This document shows positions 32,641-42,752 of a DNA stretch of 64,000 nt, piece after piece. The DNA lies in NCBI GenBank assembly GCA_025094145.1, contig JALLLS010000006.1, positions 310,001 through 374,000 on the forward strand, read 5' to 3'. This stretch comes from Spinellus fusiger (lineage: Eukaryota; Mucoromycota; Mucoromycetes; Mucorales; Phycomycetaceae). Within the stretch, counting starts at the first letter, position 1; each line of letters opens with the position of its first letter. The notes beneath the pieces are model-generated. The model was given only the letters and a program-made list of their open reading frames with translations, was not told where the DNA came from and searched no databases. The position numbers were made by a program, and so were the translations under genes.

Positions 32641-34348
32641 CAATAGACCAAAGATTGGTCTATTTACAAGTCTTGTTGGGTGTGTTGATTGTCTCCCTTG
32701 ACTCCTTCCATGACTGAGTCAGACCCAAATGCCTGTAGGGCTTCTTTTTCAAGGGTGGAGGGAGGGCTGGTGACTGTGACCTTGGCCTTGAGGTCTGCCA
32801 GGAGTGTTTCAAAGGCAATGGTGGATAGATGGGGTGTGGCAATGCTTGAGCCAAAGTGGCAAGCAATGCTGTACCCTAAATGAGTGGGGGCACAAAGACA
32901 GGTGTTGGACACTCTTTGCTCAAAGAGTTCTTGGGCCATTACAGCCTTAGTGCTATCTGACTCCTGCTGGAGCTTAGGGTCTGCAATCACTGTTGCAGCT
33001 AATGGATCAAAGCTTGCCTGTGGCTTGATCTTTGATTTCTCAAGTTTCTCCTTGGGTTCTTGCTTGAAGCTACCATGTACAAGCAGTGCAATTGTGCCCC
33101 TTGCAGGGAAGTGAATGTCTATGATCCGTGACTGTTGGATCTTCAGTGATCCCAACATCTTGCAAATCTGGCTGTACTTGAGGTAGCAGCAACAGGGCAA
33201 GTATACAAAGTTGTATACTGAGTGTCATGTTCTGACTTCAATCCAAAGATTCTTCATGAATTGGTCAACATGAGTAGTATGCTGTGACATTCAGAATACT
33301 CTATGAAAGCTTGAGTGCACACAAGTACCATAGTACATCTCTGTATCATCTCACTGATTGGTCGTAACTACAAATCAACCTTCTAAGCTCAAATTATTAT
33401 TGGACACTTAATGAGCTGCCTTCATCTATAAATCCTTAGTGGATTAAATAAGACCTATCAAAGGCAATTAAAAGTGAAGACATAATAGATGGCTCTATAA
33501 TGGTGTGCTTATTCAATGAACCAACCATAAGGCTACACCTATGTAAACTACCATAGGATAAATCATCTACACCAAACATATGGTTGCATCTATCAATAAG
33601 CTATGCCATGGACTAATCATTAACTACCAAAAGGTAGAATGCCACTGAAGGATAATCACCCACAAAAAGTATAAATAATGAACCACTCTTCACTTAATAA
33701 AAATTATCTTTGTTCAGTCTTGTTACTTTCTACTTGTCTGAATAATCACACTGAGGGCCCAGTAGGCTCTTGTAAGGCCCAAACTGTTTGTGCTCTAAGT
33801 ACTGCTCTAGCCTTTGCTGTCTTCTTTGGTAGAGAGGCGTTCTTTTTAGCCATGTTGGCATAAGTGGCAGTAGCCTTTTCTATGGCAGCTGTGGGTTTCA
33901 CTGTGGGGATGAGGGTGAGAGTAGGGGCGGGAGGTGATTTGGGTGCATTTTCTGCACTCTTGGCATTGATCTGAGCCTGGAGAGATGTAATAAGGTCATC
34001 TTTGACCTTGACTTGTGCTTAAAATTCCTGGATGTGGAGTCCAATTGTTGCCATTTGTCTCTGAATATCTGACAGAAATGCCATCATCTGCTGGGTGAAG
34101 GTATCAGACTTTTCTACCTCAGTCATTTGATACTCGTAAGTCTTTGCACAAGTGCACTTGGTAAGTAGTCTGGGTTTTCTACTCCCAGAGTTAGGAATGG
34201 TGGTGGCAGTGGTGGCCTCAGACACAGAGGGTCTGACAGGTGCTGGTAGAGGAGGTTGCTTGATGGTTGGTAGTTGGACAGAATCCATAGTTAGTGTATC
34301 CACCATGTACTGTGTACTATGTGGGTGGATGGGGATTCTTGATAAGTA
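32641..34348 (-). mobile_element. LINE-E fragment: gag ORF of the LINE-A type, interrupted by LTR 2
   Basis: The minus strand encodes a LINE-A-like ORF1. It starts 'MVDTLTMDSVQLPTIKQ', has a TAA at 34021, then '...TYANMAKKNASLPKK', is cut by the solo LTR, and resumes 'RIIDIHFPARGTIALLVHGS' and 'DPLAATVIADPKLQ' to about 32664. No ORF2 follows, so unlike a normal LINE relic it keeps its 5' part and lacks its 3' part; a deletion is likely. Its upstream end is cut by the Tc1 element. Confidence 0.78.
33223..33750 (+). mobile_element. Solo LTR 2, inserted in LINE-E
   Basis: Starts TGTCATGTTCTG and ends AATCACA. It is flanked by a perfect 5-bp duplication CTGAG (33218-33222 and 33751-33755). It is homologous to LTR 1 but 128 bp shorter, mainly in the phased-box region. 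It keeps boxes at 33524, 33550, about 33575 and 33625 in the same ~25-bp phase. TATAAATA is near 33670. Confidence 0.92.
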
Positions 34349-35433
34349 CAGTGTCCAGTGGAGAACATATAAAAGTTTTGATTTTCCAATAAGATTCTTG
34401 TTTGGGGAAATACTTATTACTTTTAATAAAAACACACATTAAACACATAATAGAAACTTAAAAATTGGATGGAGTATAAAGAAGGCTAACATAATATTAT
34501 ATACAAATTTATTGGATGGAAACCCCTAATATTCAGTGTTTCCACCCTTGGCCTCAATGACAGCTCTACATCTCCAATGCATGCTGTTAATGAGGTTGTT
34601 GGTAACTTTTTTAGGGATTTTTTCCCATTCTTGGACAAGGAGAGCCTTCAGATCCTAGAGGGTGCTTTATGGGGTCATCCTCTTGAGAAATGCTCTGTCC
34701 ATCTCATCCCAAAGATGCTCTATTGGGTTCAGGTCAGGGCTCTGAGAGAAGACCTCCCTTCTTCCTGTGCACCACCCTGTTACAGTTGTTGTTGCTCATT
34801 AGCTGGAACTTCGATTCATCAGAATAGATGACTGTCTTCCAGTCTTCATATATTCAGTGGAGGTAGGTCCTAGTCCAAGTAAGCCTCAACTTCTTGTGTT
34901 TAATGCTGAGAGAAAGTTTTTTAACAACCATGAAAGAAGAAAGGCCAATCCTCTTTATCATTTCTCTAAAAGTGCTCATGCACACTTTAGTGGTCATCTG
35001 CTTGCAAAGTTGATCTATTATCTGAAATGAATCCCTTTCCATCTTGTATACAATCTCTCTCTCTCTCGTCCTTCTACGTTAGAATAGGCTTGTGCCCAGA
35101 GATCTTCCCTGCTTTGAAACAGTCAGTTTCCCTGTATCTCTTCATAATGAAGCTGACAGCAGAATTACTGATGCCAAACATGGCTGCAATCTCCACTTGA
35201 TTAGTGCCATGTTAAGTGGCCTATTGAACAATGAGTTGACGACTTCACTTGTTGATATTTTTCTTCATGTTTCCAATAGGTTTGGTGGGTTGGTCAGTAG
35301 TGTTAGACATAATAGATGTTATAGCGGAAAAAGAAGAAATGAGGAATGTTTTTTTATTAAAAAAAAAGTGTTTATTTTGAGCAAAATAAAGGTCGAAAAA
35401 TAAAAAAGATTATAGATTTTATGCTGGACACTG
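34349..35433 (-). mobile_element. Tc1/mariner transposon with broken transposase
   Basis: The ends are CAGTGTCCAG (34349) and CTGGACACTG (to 35433), flanked by TA on both sides (34347-34348, 35434-35435), the Tc1/mariner signature. The minus strand encodes, across changing frames, an N-terminal helix-turn-helix ('TNQVEIAAMFGISNSAVSFI'), 'YSDESKF' and 'SPDLNPIEHLWDEMDR', followed by 'NNLINSMHWRCRAVI'. Stops and frame changes make it inactive. It is inserted just upstream of the LINE-E gag start. Confidence 0.88.
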
Positions 35434-35593
35434 TATTCAGTTTTTATGATGTACATCATGAAATTTATAGAATTTAGTTGTTTTTCTATAAAAGAATAAA
35501 GTTCTAACGAGGTGTATTAAGCTTATATTATAATACAGGCAGATAAAAGCAACAAAATTATGCAACTCCATAATGCGCCCTTTTAATTACTAT

Positions 35594-36285
35594 TCAAATG
35601 AGCGGTCTCATTAATGCCAGCCTTGAAGCATACCCTGCCATTCTATCAGCCATTGTGTTTCCTTTAATACCACTATGGCCTTTTATTAAGGCCTATGATA
35701 GATAGGGCAGCATTATTTCATATTATTATATATACTATTAGCCTACCAACTTACGATATGTACTGGGGCTCTGTGATTGTGAATAGCCTTCTTCAGCTCA
35801 TCAGCAACAGAAGCATATATCCATCCAGGTCGTATAAGTTCAGCAGCTTAAATATATTAATATATCGTTTTCATAAGAAAGGATAATAATTTTTATATAG
35901 GCTGCATAGTTATACATTGATTATGAAATTACCATTTAACACTTGATAACAATCTGTATATATCATTATTGGCCTTGTATCATTATGACATATCTGTATT
36001 GCACGAGTAGCAGCCTATTCAATTCCATGAAAAAGGCCCCAATAAGTCAGAGTTATACTCAACTGAGAATATACTTGCATTTATCTCTGCTGAGATGCTT
36101 TCCAAAGGTTGCTTTGTGTATGTTTCTATTCGGTTTCTTGGATCTCTATCTCCAAAGAATAAACCAATACCAGCTACTCGATCACCATTAGAGAATATAG
36201 ACTTTCGTACAGATGCATCTGTATAAACCACAGTAAAAGGATGTTTTGTTATATATTTCTTGAAATCTAAATCAAGTTTACACAT
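35594..36285 (-). CDS. Compact type 1 ribonuclease H
   Basis: Four exons join in frame: 36285-36064, 36014-35933, 35846-35755, 35692-35594 (164 residues; introns 49, 86 and 62 nt). The product cuts RNA in RNA-DNA hybrids. All four metal-binding acids are in place: 'VYTDAS', 'SAEIN', 'IYTDCYQV' and 'MADRMA'; the catalytic His is in 'KGHSG'. The N-terminal hybrid-binding domain of eukaryotic RNase H1 is absent, so the protein is little more than the catalytic core. The introns argue against a retroelement fragment, although the gene lies beside the transposon island. The donor of intron 1 (GTTGAG) was chosen because the stronger GTATAT site breaks the frame. Confidence 0.72.
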
Positions 36286-37714
36286 TAGACACCATGAACT
36301 TTTTTTTAGTCTTTAATACATGAGCCTATTGGAACAACGGACTTAAATGTAACGAAAGAGAGTACCATAAAGAAGAATAGTGATATACAAGAAATGTCTC
36401 GGATGTGGTATAAATAGTAAATAGATATCTATCCAGATGATAACGGTGCATATATAAATCATAGTATTCTTGATTCAATCAAGACAAAAATTCATGCTTA
36501 TCTGATACTAGAATATTACTAATGATTACTATTACTATTACTATTGCACCCATTAATTTCATAGATTAAAGTAAGACTTTAAAGGTGCAGTATTAGAACT
36601 TGGAAATTCATAAAACTATAGGTGTGTTGAAAGACAAGAAAATTGACAAAATAAAGAAATCAATACTGACTGTCCTAATAAATAATTCTCAAAATTGTAA
36701 AGAAATGTGGCTAGTTACTAATTCGTTTTCCTATGTTTTAAGAAAGAAAATTCTAAGGTAGAAAACATAAGACATATCATAATGATAGTATTCGTCAGCT
36801 GGGATATCATACACTTGTATGATACTTGTATTTTATGTTATACTACGACGAACATAGTTTTCTTATTTGAATTCAGTTGACTGTCTCATTCTTTTAATTC
36901 TATATGTTGTAAATAAGTTACCGCTTTTCATATGATGCTATTAATAATGTAAGTTTTTCTTTAAGTTTCGAATTACCAATCTTTAAATAGTTAATACATG
37001 CTTATCTACTATCTTGCTGATATATCTGTATTCTTATGATAAATACAACAGGTGTATGGTGATTAACTAAATAAATAGTATGCCTGGAAAATTATCCATT
37101 GAATAGGCCTTTGATCAATAAAATAAAATAAAATAGAAATAGAAATAGCCTATTGTGTGAGCTTCTAAAAAATAACTCTCATTTAGTTACTACAGATAAT
37201 TGCATGAATAGATCAAGTTATTATAAACCTGAATTTATTCCTGTTTATTCTAATTATCACATGAATTAATACACATAGTCTTTTTCGATATTATATTCAA
37301 CGTTAATATATATATAAACTTGTATTATTTATATTCCATATGATCTATCTATAAATATTTATTAAGTATATTATTGATACTTTGTGAATAGATCAGTAGA
37401 TAAACAAAGTCAATCTTATGAGTTTTACACTTTAGTCAGTATTAAGAATCATTCTTAAGCAAATAATGATAATGTCATTTTAGTTTATTAAAAAAAAGAA
37501 TAAAAAAGAATAAAAAAGAATTTGTCTAGTTTAATATTGACTTGGTATCACTTGTAGTACACTACAAAAAGGTATCCGTTTACCATGCAGAGTCATCCTT
37601 CTCTTCTAGCTATAACATTCAAAATCCGAAACAGCACAGATTCTGTCTTTATGCAGCAGTCACTTTTCCCGACTTACTACCACTTGTGTTGTTTTTTCAC
37701 CTGTTCTTTTTCTA
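36286..37714. other. AT-rich intergenic region
   Basis: About 1.4 kb, very AT-rich, with no credible ORF or RNA gene. The right-hand end must hold the TOE1 promoter (the divergent RNase H promoter is at the left). Confidence 0.5.
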
Positions 37715-39026
37715 ATGGCCAAAAGCACAGGGGCAGCTCATGTTGCTTACAATGAAATATCCTCCAAGAACTTCGACTCTCTTTATCCTAGTATCGTAGA
37801 CGCGATATCAAAAGCCAGTTACATTGTTCTCGACACAGAATTCACTGGACACTGCAAGCGAATCACAAAGAATATGGAGCAGCGTTATGATGCCCTTGCT
37901 GCTGTTATCAAAACCCACGCTATTGTTTCTTTTGGAATGACAGTTCTTCAGAAACATACTCACCCCGATCAACAGCACTACACAGCACATAATTTTGAAT
38001 TTCTTACCAGTAACCAAGACACGTTCCAAGTGGACCCAGGAAATCTCAAATTCTTGTCTGAAAATGGGCTTGATTTCAACCGGCACTTTTCTATTGGACT
38101 GCCTTATCATGCAGGAACTCAACCCCTTGTCAAAAACAGCCCAAAGGATTTACGTGCAATGTGGAGAGACATTGTTTGGGCTGTGCGTGTACACCAAGTG
38201 CCTATTGTAGTGCACAATGGATTACTCGATCTCATGTACATCTACCAAAGCTTCTTTGCTCAATTGCCCACTCAGTTGTCTACATTTGTTGCAGATTTAG
38301 TAGAGATGTTTCCTGGAGGTGTTTATGATACAAAATATCTGGCAGTGCATGTTCAGTCTGAACAAAAGACGTTTCTTGCCTATTTGTATTGCAAGTACAA
38401 ACGATCTCATCAGCAAAAAATTCCAGTAGAAAGCCGCTTTATCATGCAAGTACAAGATCCATTACAAGAAGGACCTGTGACTGAAGAAGGACCTATAACT
38501 GGAAAAAGACCAGCAGCCACAGACACAGCAGGGTTATCTCAAGGAGTCAAGCGACGTATGAGAGCAAAAAAGATCCATGATAAAAAAGCACCCAGTATTA
38601 TATGTCATAGTTACTCAGTAAGTTATCATGTTTTTGCCGGCTTTTGTACTGACAGAACAGAACTACGGATGGTGCAATGCAGGAAAAAGCTGCCTGTCTT
38701 CTCATGATCTTGATCTTATCCTTGACAAAGACCAAGGCATTCAAGTAGAACTACCAGAAGAACCCACACTCCAAGATGAGCCTGCACTGCATGCTCCTAT
38801 CAGCACCCAGCGAAGAGATCATGCTGCTCATTTTGATGCTTATATGACAGCATTTGTATTTTGTCATTTCGCACATGAGATGGGAGATGGTTTAAAAGAA
38901 CATATTAACAAGATCAATCTTATGCGACTGCAGATACCTCTAAGAGTAACAAAGAGTGAATTTGCCAAGCCAAGTGTGGCATGGTCTCAAGTGAGAGAAT
39001 GGATAGCAAACACACAAGCACAGTAA
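37715..39026 (+). CDS. TOE1: TOE1-like CAF1-family 3' exonuclease (deadenylase) with CCCH finger
   Basis: Two exons, 37715-38617 and 38661-39026, give 422 residues. This DEDD-type 3'-5' exonuclease trims snRNA or poly(A) tails in the nucleus in animals. Catalytic motifs: 'VLDTEFTG', 'VHNGLLDLMYIYQ', and 'HFDAYMTAFVF' near the C-terminus. 'YPGG/FPGGVYDTKYLAV' is the family's central block. The splice site falls in the zinc finger and restores C-x8-C-x5-C-x3-H ('CHSYSNYGWCNAGKSCLSSH'). A basic segment ('GVKRRMRAKKIHDKK') precedes the finger. The finger-plus-nuclease order separates TOE1 from PARN and Pop2/CAF1. Acceptor 38660 was chosen because the one nine bases earlier breaks the finger. Confidence 0.88.
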
Positions 39027-39130
39027 ATAAGTAGACTATGGAAGTGTACAGATATGTACAAATATGTATTTGTGTATTTGTGTATTTGTATGTATTTGTA
39101 TGCATCTGTAAGTGTATATAACTAAATATA

Positions 39131-39155
39131 AATATATATATATATATATATATAG
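39131..39155. repeat. (TA)n microsatellite
   Basis: A pure TA run between the convergent 3' ends of TOE1 and LCL3. Confidence 0.85.
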
Positions 39156-39338
39156 AATCGGTTGTATGTATGTAGAATCAAGTGTAAGTCTGACATGGGT
39201 GTGAGAAGGCGATTGAGTAGGTGATGAATAGGTGGTTCAAAATGTAATAACTAAAAAAAATAATCTACGCTGCTATTATTTTCCTCCACGAAGAAATCTA
39301 CATATAGATTGTAAGCAGCTCTTCTTTAACTTTTAAAC

Positions 39339-40295
39339 TTACTTTGACTTGTGATCTTCAGGAGAAACATATTTCTTAAGGGACCAAATTCCCTTTTTTT
39401 GTTTCCTACACAATGAGATACTTTTTCTCTGTTTTATTCCAACTTACTTTGCTTTGGCAAGTGCATTCTTTATCTCTGACAAATGTGTGCCATATTCTGC
39501 ACCTTTGGATACATAAAGACTCGCCAATCCCTCTTTTACCATTTCTACGGATACATTCTTATAGCGATAAAGAGGAGGTTGGCGCACATACGCCATAGCA
39601 ACCTAGAAGAGAGTCAGTAAAAATCAGATGGATATCCATATAGGGTTATATTTTCCCTATATGGATAATTTATGGTAAACATTGGATTGCCATTTTTGCT
39701 TCAATACCCACAATTCGACTGTACTGATCTCTGCTAAGAAGCTGCACTCTCACATCCTTGCCAAGTATCATCTTGGTAAGAAACGCCTTTGCTTCTGCCG
39801 AATAGGGCTGTGAAGGCATACCAAAATGAGCACCCTCAGGCGCATCTACACCAGCAATACGAATAGGAATGGTCTGATTCTTGAGTTCTATCAGGAGTGT
39901 TTATATTCAAATGTAGTGAGTATAAGTATACCTTTGCGGTTATTGGGGATAAAGCGAAACCATCCCCATCCCCACCCAGGTGTATGGTATAGTCTAAAGT
40001 TATCACTGTCTCCTACTGCAGTGACTCTTCCTCGAATTATCTTCTTTGATAAGATAGCCTCGGGTGGAATATGTCCTGCTGTTGGATAGCGCTTGCCTAT
40101 TAAGTAGGTGGTAATAAGATACACTACAGGCACACCTATGACTAGGCCTAGTGTCACAGGTCTCCATACAGACTTCACAAGGGAGTCTGCCCATTCATCT
40201 GCTGACATTTGTTGGGACTGTCTCTGCTTCTCATTATAGTAGGCAGGAGCAAAAAGCTTTAATAGAAAGTCTAATGGGTTGCTGCTGGAAGACAT
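39339..40295 (-). CDS. LCL3: LCL3-type membrane-anchored staphylococcal-nuclease-like endonuclease
   Basis: Four exons join in frame: 40295-39932, 39887-39712, 39602-39448, 39405-39339 (253 residues). One transmembrane helix near residue 55 ('[19 protein letters not shown]') is followed by an SNase domain: '[21 protein letters not shown]', '[17 protein letters not shown]', '[17 protein letters not shown]', and '[13 protein letters not shown]'. The catalytic Arg-Asp-Glu-Arg set is present. The end '[17 protein letters not shown]' is typical of Lcl3, a mitochondrial protein in yeast. The longer frame reaching 40409 begins with TTG, so the first ATG at 40295 is used. Confidence 0.9.
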
Positions 40296-40492
40296 GAAAA
40301 CCCACAAAGGAGCCCACACGAGCGGAGAATTAAGTTTATAAGGACCCACCAAAGCAGTGACATCATCACTAGTATTTGATGGGCTTGAGGGAGAAAAGGT
40401 AGCGTACAAGACAGGCGCCTATTTATTCGTGCAAGGTGGGGAAGGGCGCTCTTAATCATAAGCCTCTATGTTGACATGTGACTACTATTAGG

Positions 40493-42281
40493 ATGACTTC
40501 ACCCCTCCAAGACACCACTGGCTTGATTGATCAGGTCAGAGCTAGCACCACCCCACGATCTAATAGCTCCATAGGTACCTCATGGTGATAATGCGACAGC
40601 CAGTGATGAGGAAATTATCACCCAGCTCACATTAGCCGGCCTCAAAGTACTCATGGTACGCAAAGGAGACCAAATCATCTACAAACTACCAGACAATATG
40701 TCTGTGGCATCTATTGGTGAAGAGCAACGAAAGCTGCTCATGTCCGAGATACAAGCCCTTCATGCAGCCACCATGGCCGCCGCAGCCAAAGCTAACACAG
40801 CCAGAACCATGACAGACACGGCCATGTTTGCAAAGACAATAGCCCCTAAGCACAGTGGGCTTGTTGCACCTATTCCCACCACACTCCAGACACAGACGTC
40901 GAGTGCAGAAGCCGATGCCTTGAAGGAGACCAAACGCAAGCTAAGAGAAGAATTGGAACAGCAACAGTTGAAGATCCAACAGCAAAACACGTCCTATATG
41001 AATACTTCTGAAGTAAAAACAACACGAAAATACGTAAAAACAGGGAAGTATTCAAAGAAACGGCAGCAGCAGACAATGTTGCAGCACTCACAATCACAGC
41101 TAATGCAACCAACGCCCATAGAACCGTCTTCACAGCACTACCAGCACCACCAGCAGACACTCTCACAGCAGCAACTGCTAACATTGCAGCAGTCTCTACA
41201 AGCTGCTTCCACCACTTCCCACACCCTACCTGCACCACCACACTCTATGCCACACCACACGAACGTTGCCACCACGACCAAAATGTTTACTTTTCCCCAG
41301 TCACTCCCCACAAAGCCCATGTTTGTAAAACGTATGCCAGAAGAAGAAAAGCAGCACTTGGGAGTAAAGCAAAGGTAATGAAGCAATACTGTCCTGTCTT
41401 TTATAGAATCAACTATGTCTAGTACAGAAAACAATCCTCATCTCTCTCTCTCTCTCTTGACCATCTCCTCTGTAGATTTGTAGAGGCATTAGCAGTGGAT
41501 CATCGTGCAGTCACTTGTCCTGATTACCATACACCCTTTACCTCTTTACAGGATGCGATGAACCGATTGCTGCCTTATCATATCTACCAATACCCAAAGG
41601 GAGATCTTGATGCCAACAAAATACCTATGGACAGACAAGGTAAGAATCTCGATCTTGTTCTTTCTTTCTTTTAAAAAAGAAAAAGAAAAAAGAACACTTT
41701 TCTTTATTAATACACCACGGTGTCCAGACAATACAATGTTGGATATTTTCAAATGTCAGTCAGACATGTTTGAACAGCACGCTCAAGTAGTACAGAGGAT
41801 GACTCAGGTAAATAGAGGACGGCTGAGTCGTAGCTCCTACTTATAAGGTGATAGCGGTCAGACACGACATGTCTTCAAATTCTATTAGAAAGACAGTTTC
41901 TTGGGGATCAGCGACAACGGCTCACTGAAGAACAGGCGCGTGTGGCTGCTGAGCAGGCAGCACAGCATCAAGAGATGTTGCGTGTACAGGCGGAGCATGC
42001 TCGTCTTCAAGAGTCCCAATCCACGCGGACACATGTTACGCCAGGTACAAGTAAGTGGACTTTTATGGCTTCTGGTGATGGACTTGTGGACTGATGAACA
42101 AGGGGTAGATTCTTATGCGAGTGGACTAGCACAAGCCAGTGCTCTTTTACAAAGCCCACAGTTTGCCAATCAATACAGCCAGTTGAGTCCAGAATTACAG
42201 CAGCAGTTGTTGCGTAATAGAGAACAGTTAGCGGCATTGATCGAGCAGCATAGTAAAGACAGCAAGATGTTTGCTCGTTAA
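40493..42281 (+). CDS. GLTSCR1/BICRA-domain protein, putative SWI/SNF-associated subunit
   Basis: Exons: 40493-40534, 40575-41374, 41476-41639, 41728 to about 41826, 41889-42044, 42103-42281. The N-terminal ~270 residues are Gln/Ser/Thr-rich with an Ala-rich helix ('ALHAATMAAAAKANTAR'). The conserved domain spans exons 2-4: 'RFVEALAVDHRAVTCPDYHTPF', 'SLQDAMNRLLPYHIYQYP', the hallmark of GLTSCR1/BICRA proteins of the non-canonical BAF complex. The C-terminus is Gln-rich coiled coil ('RLTEEQARVAAEQAAQHQEM') ending 'NREQLAALIEQHSKDSKMFAR'. The 3' end of exon 4 is uncertain: the strong donor at 41808 breaks the frame, while a weak GTCGTA donor at 41827 keeps it. The domain is clear; the complex membership is inferred. 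Confidence 0.78.
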
Positions 42282-42752
42282 TCATAGTAAAGCAAGTCAA
42301 TGAATTCTCCTCCCTCCCTCCCTTCTTTCTTTCTTTCTTTATACATCATGTTGATCTTGTAAGGTGGTGGTGGTGGTGTTTTATCTCTTTTTATGTATCT
42401 ATAGCCCATGTCTGTACAGATAGGAAAAGAGAAAGGATAGAAACGTCACAAGTTCAAAGAATATGGCCTATGTGTAAATATGAATATCTTTGTTTATCTA
42501 TTTAAAAAAAAAGAAAAAAAAGGCGAGTGGATGTGGTCCAAGGGCCATCTTAAGAAAACAAACAGTTTATCATTAAAAGAGACAATGAATGGAAAATAAA
42601 TAAAACATTCTTTATTACTACAGATATTATAAACACACACAAAGGTAGAAACAAAATAGGGGATTAGATAGATAGATGAGTATTAGATGATAAACAGTAA
42701 CAATACTTGAAGGGGCATTGTTTTTTTGTTTTTTGTTTTGTTTTTTTGTTTT
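42282..42752. other. Short convergent intergenic region with microsatellites
   Basis: Between two converging genes. It has a (CTTT)n run near 42325, (GGT)n near 42362, and a T/G-rich tract at 42719-42755 that abuts the CotH stop codon. No gene is seen. Confidence 0.5.

Noticed and set aside
40295..40409. Longer LCL3 N-terminus
   Set aside because: The extension begins with TTG and has no ATG; no signal supports it.
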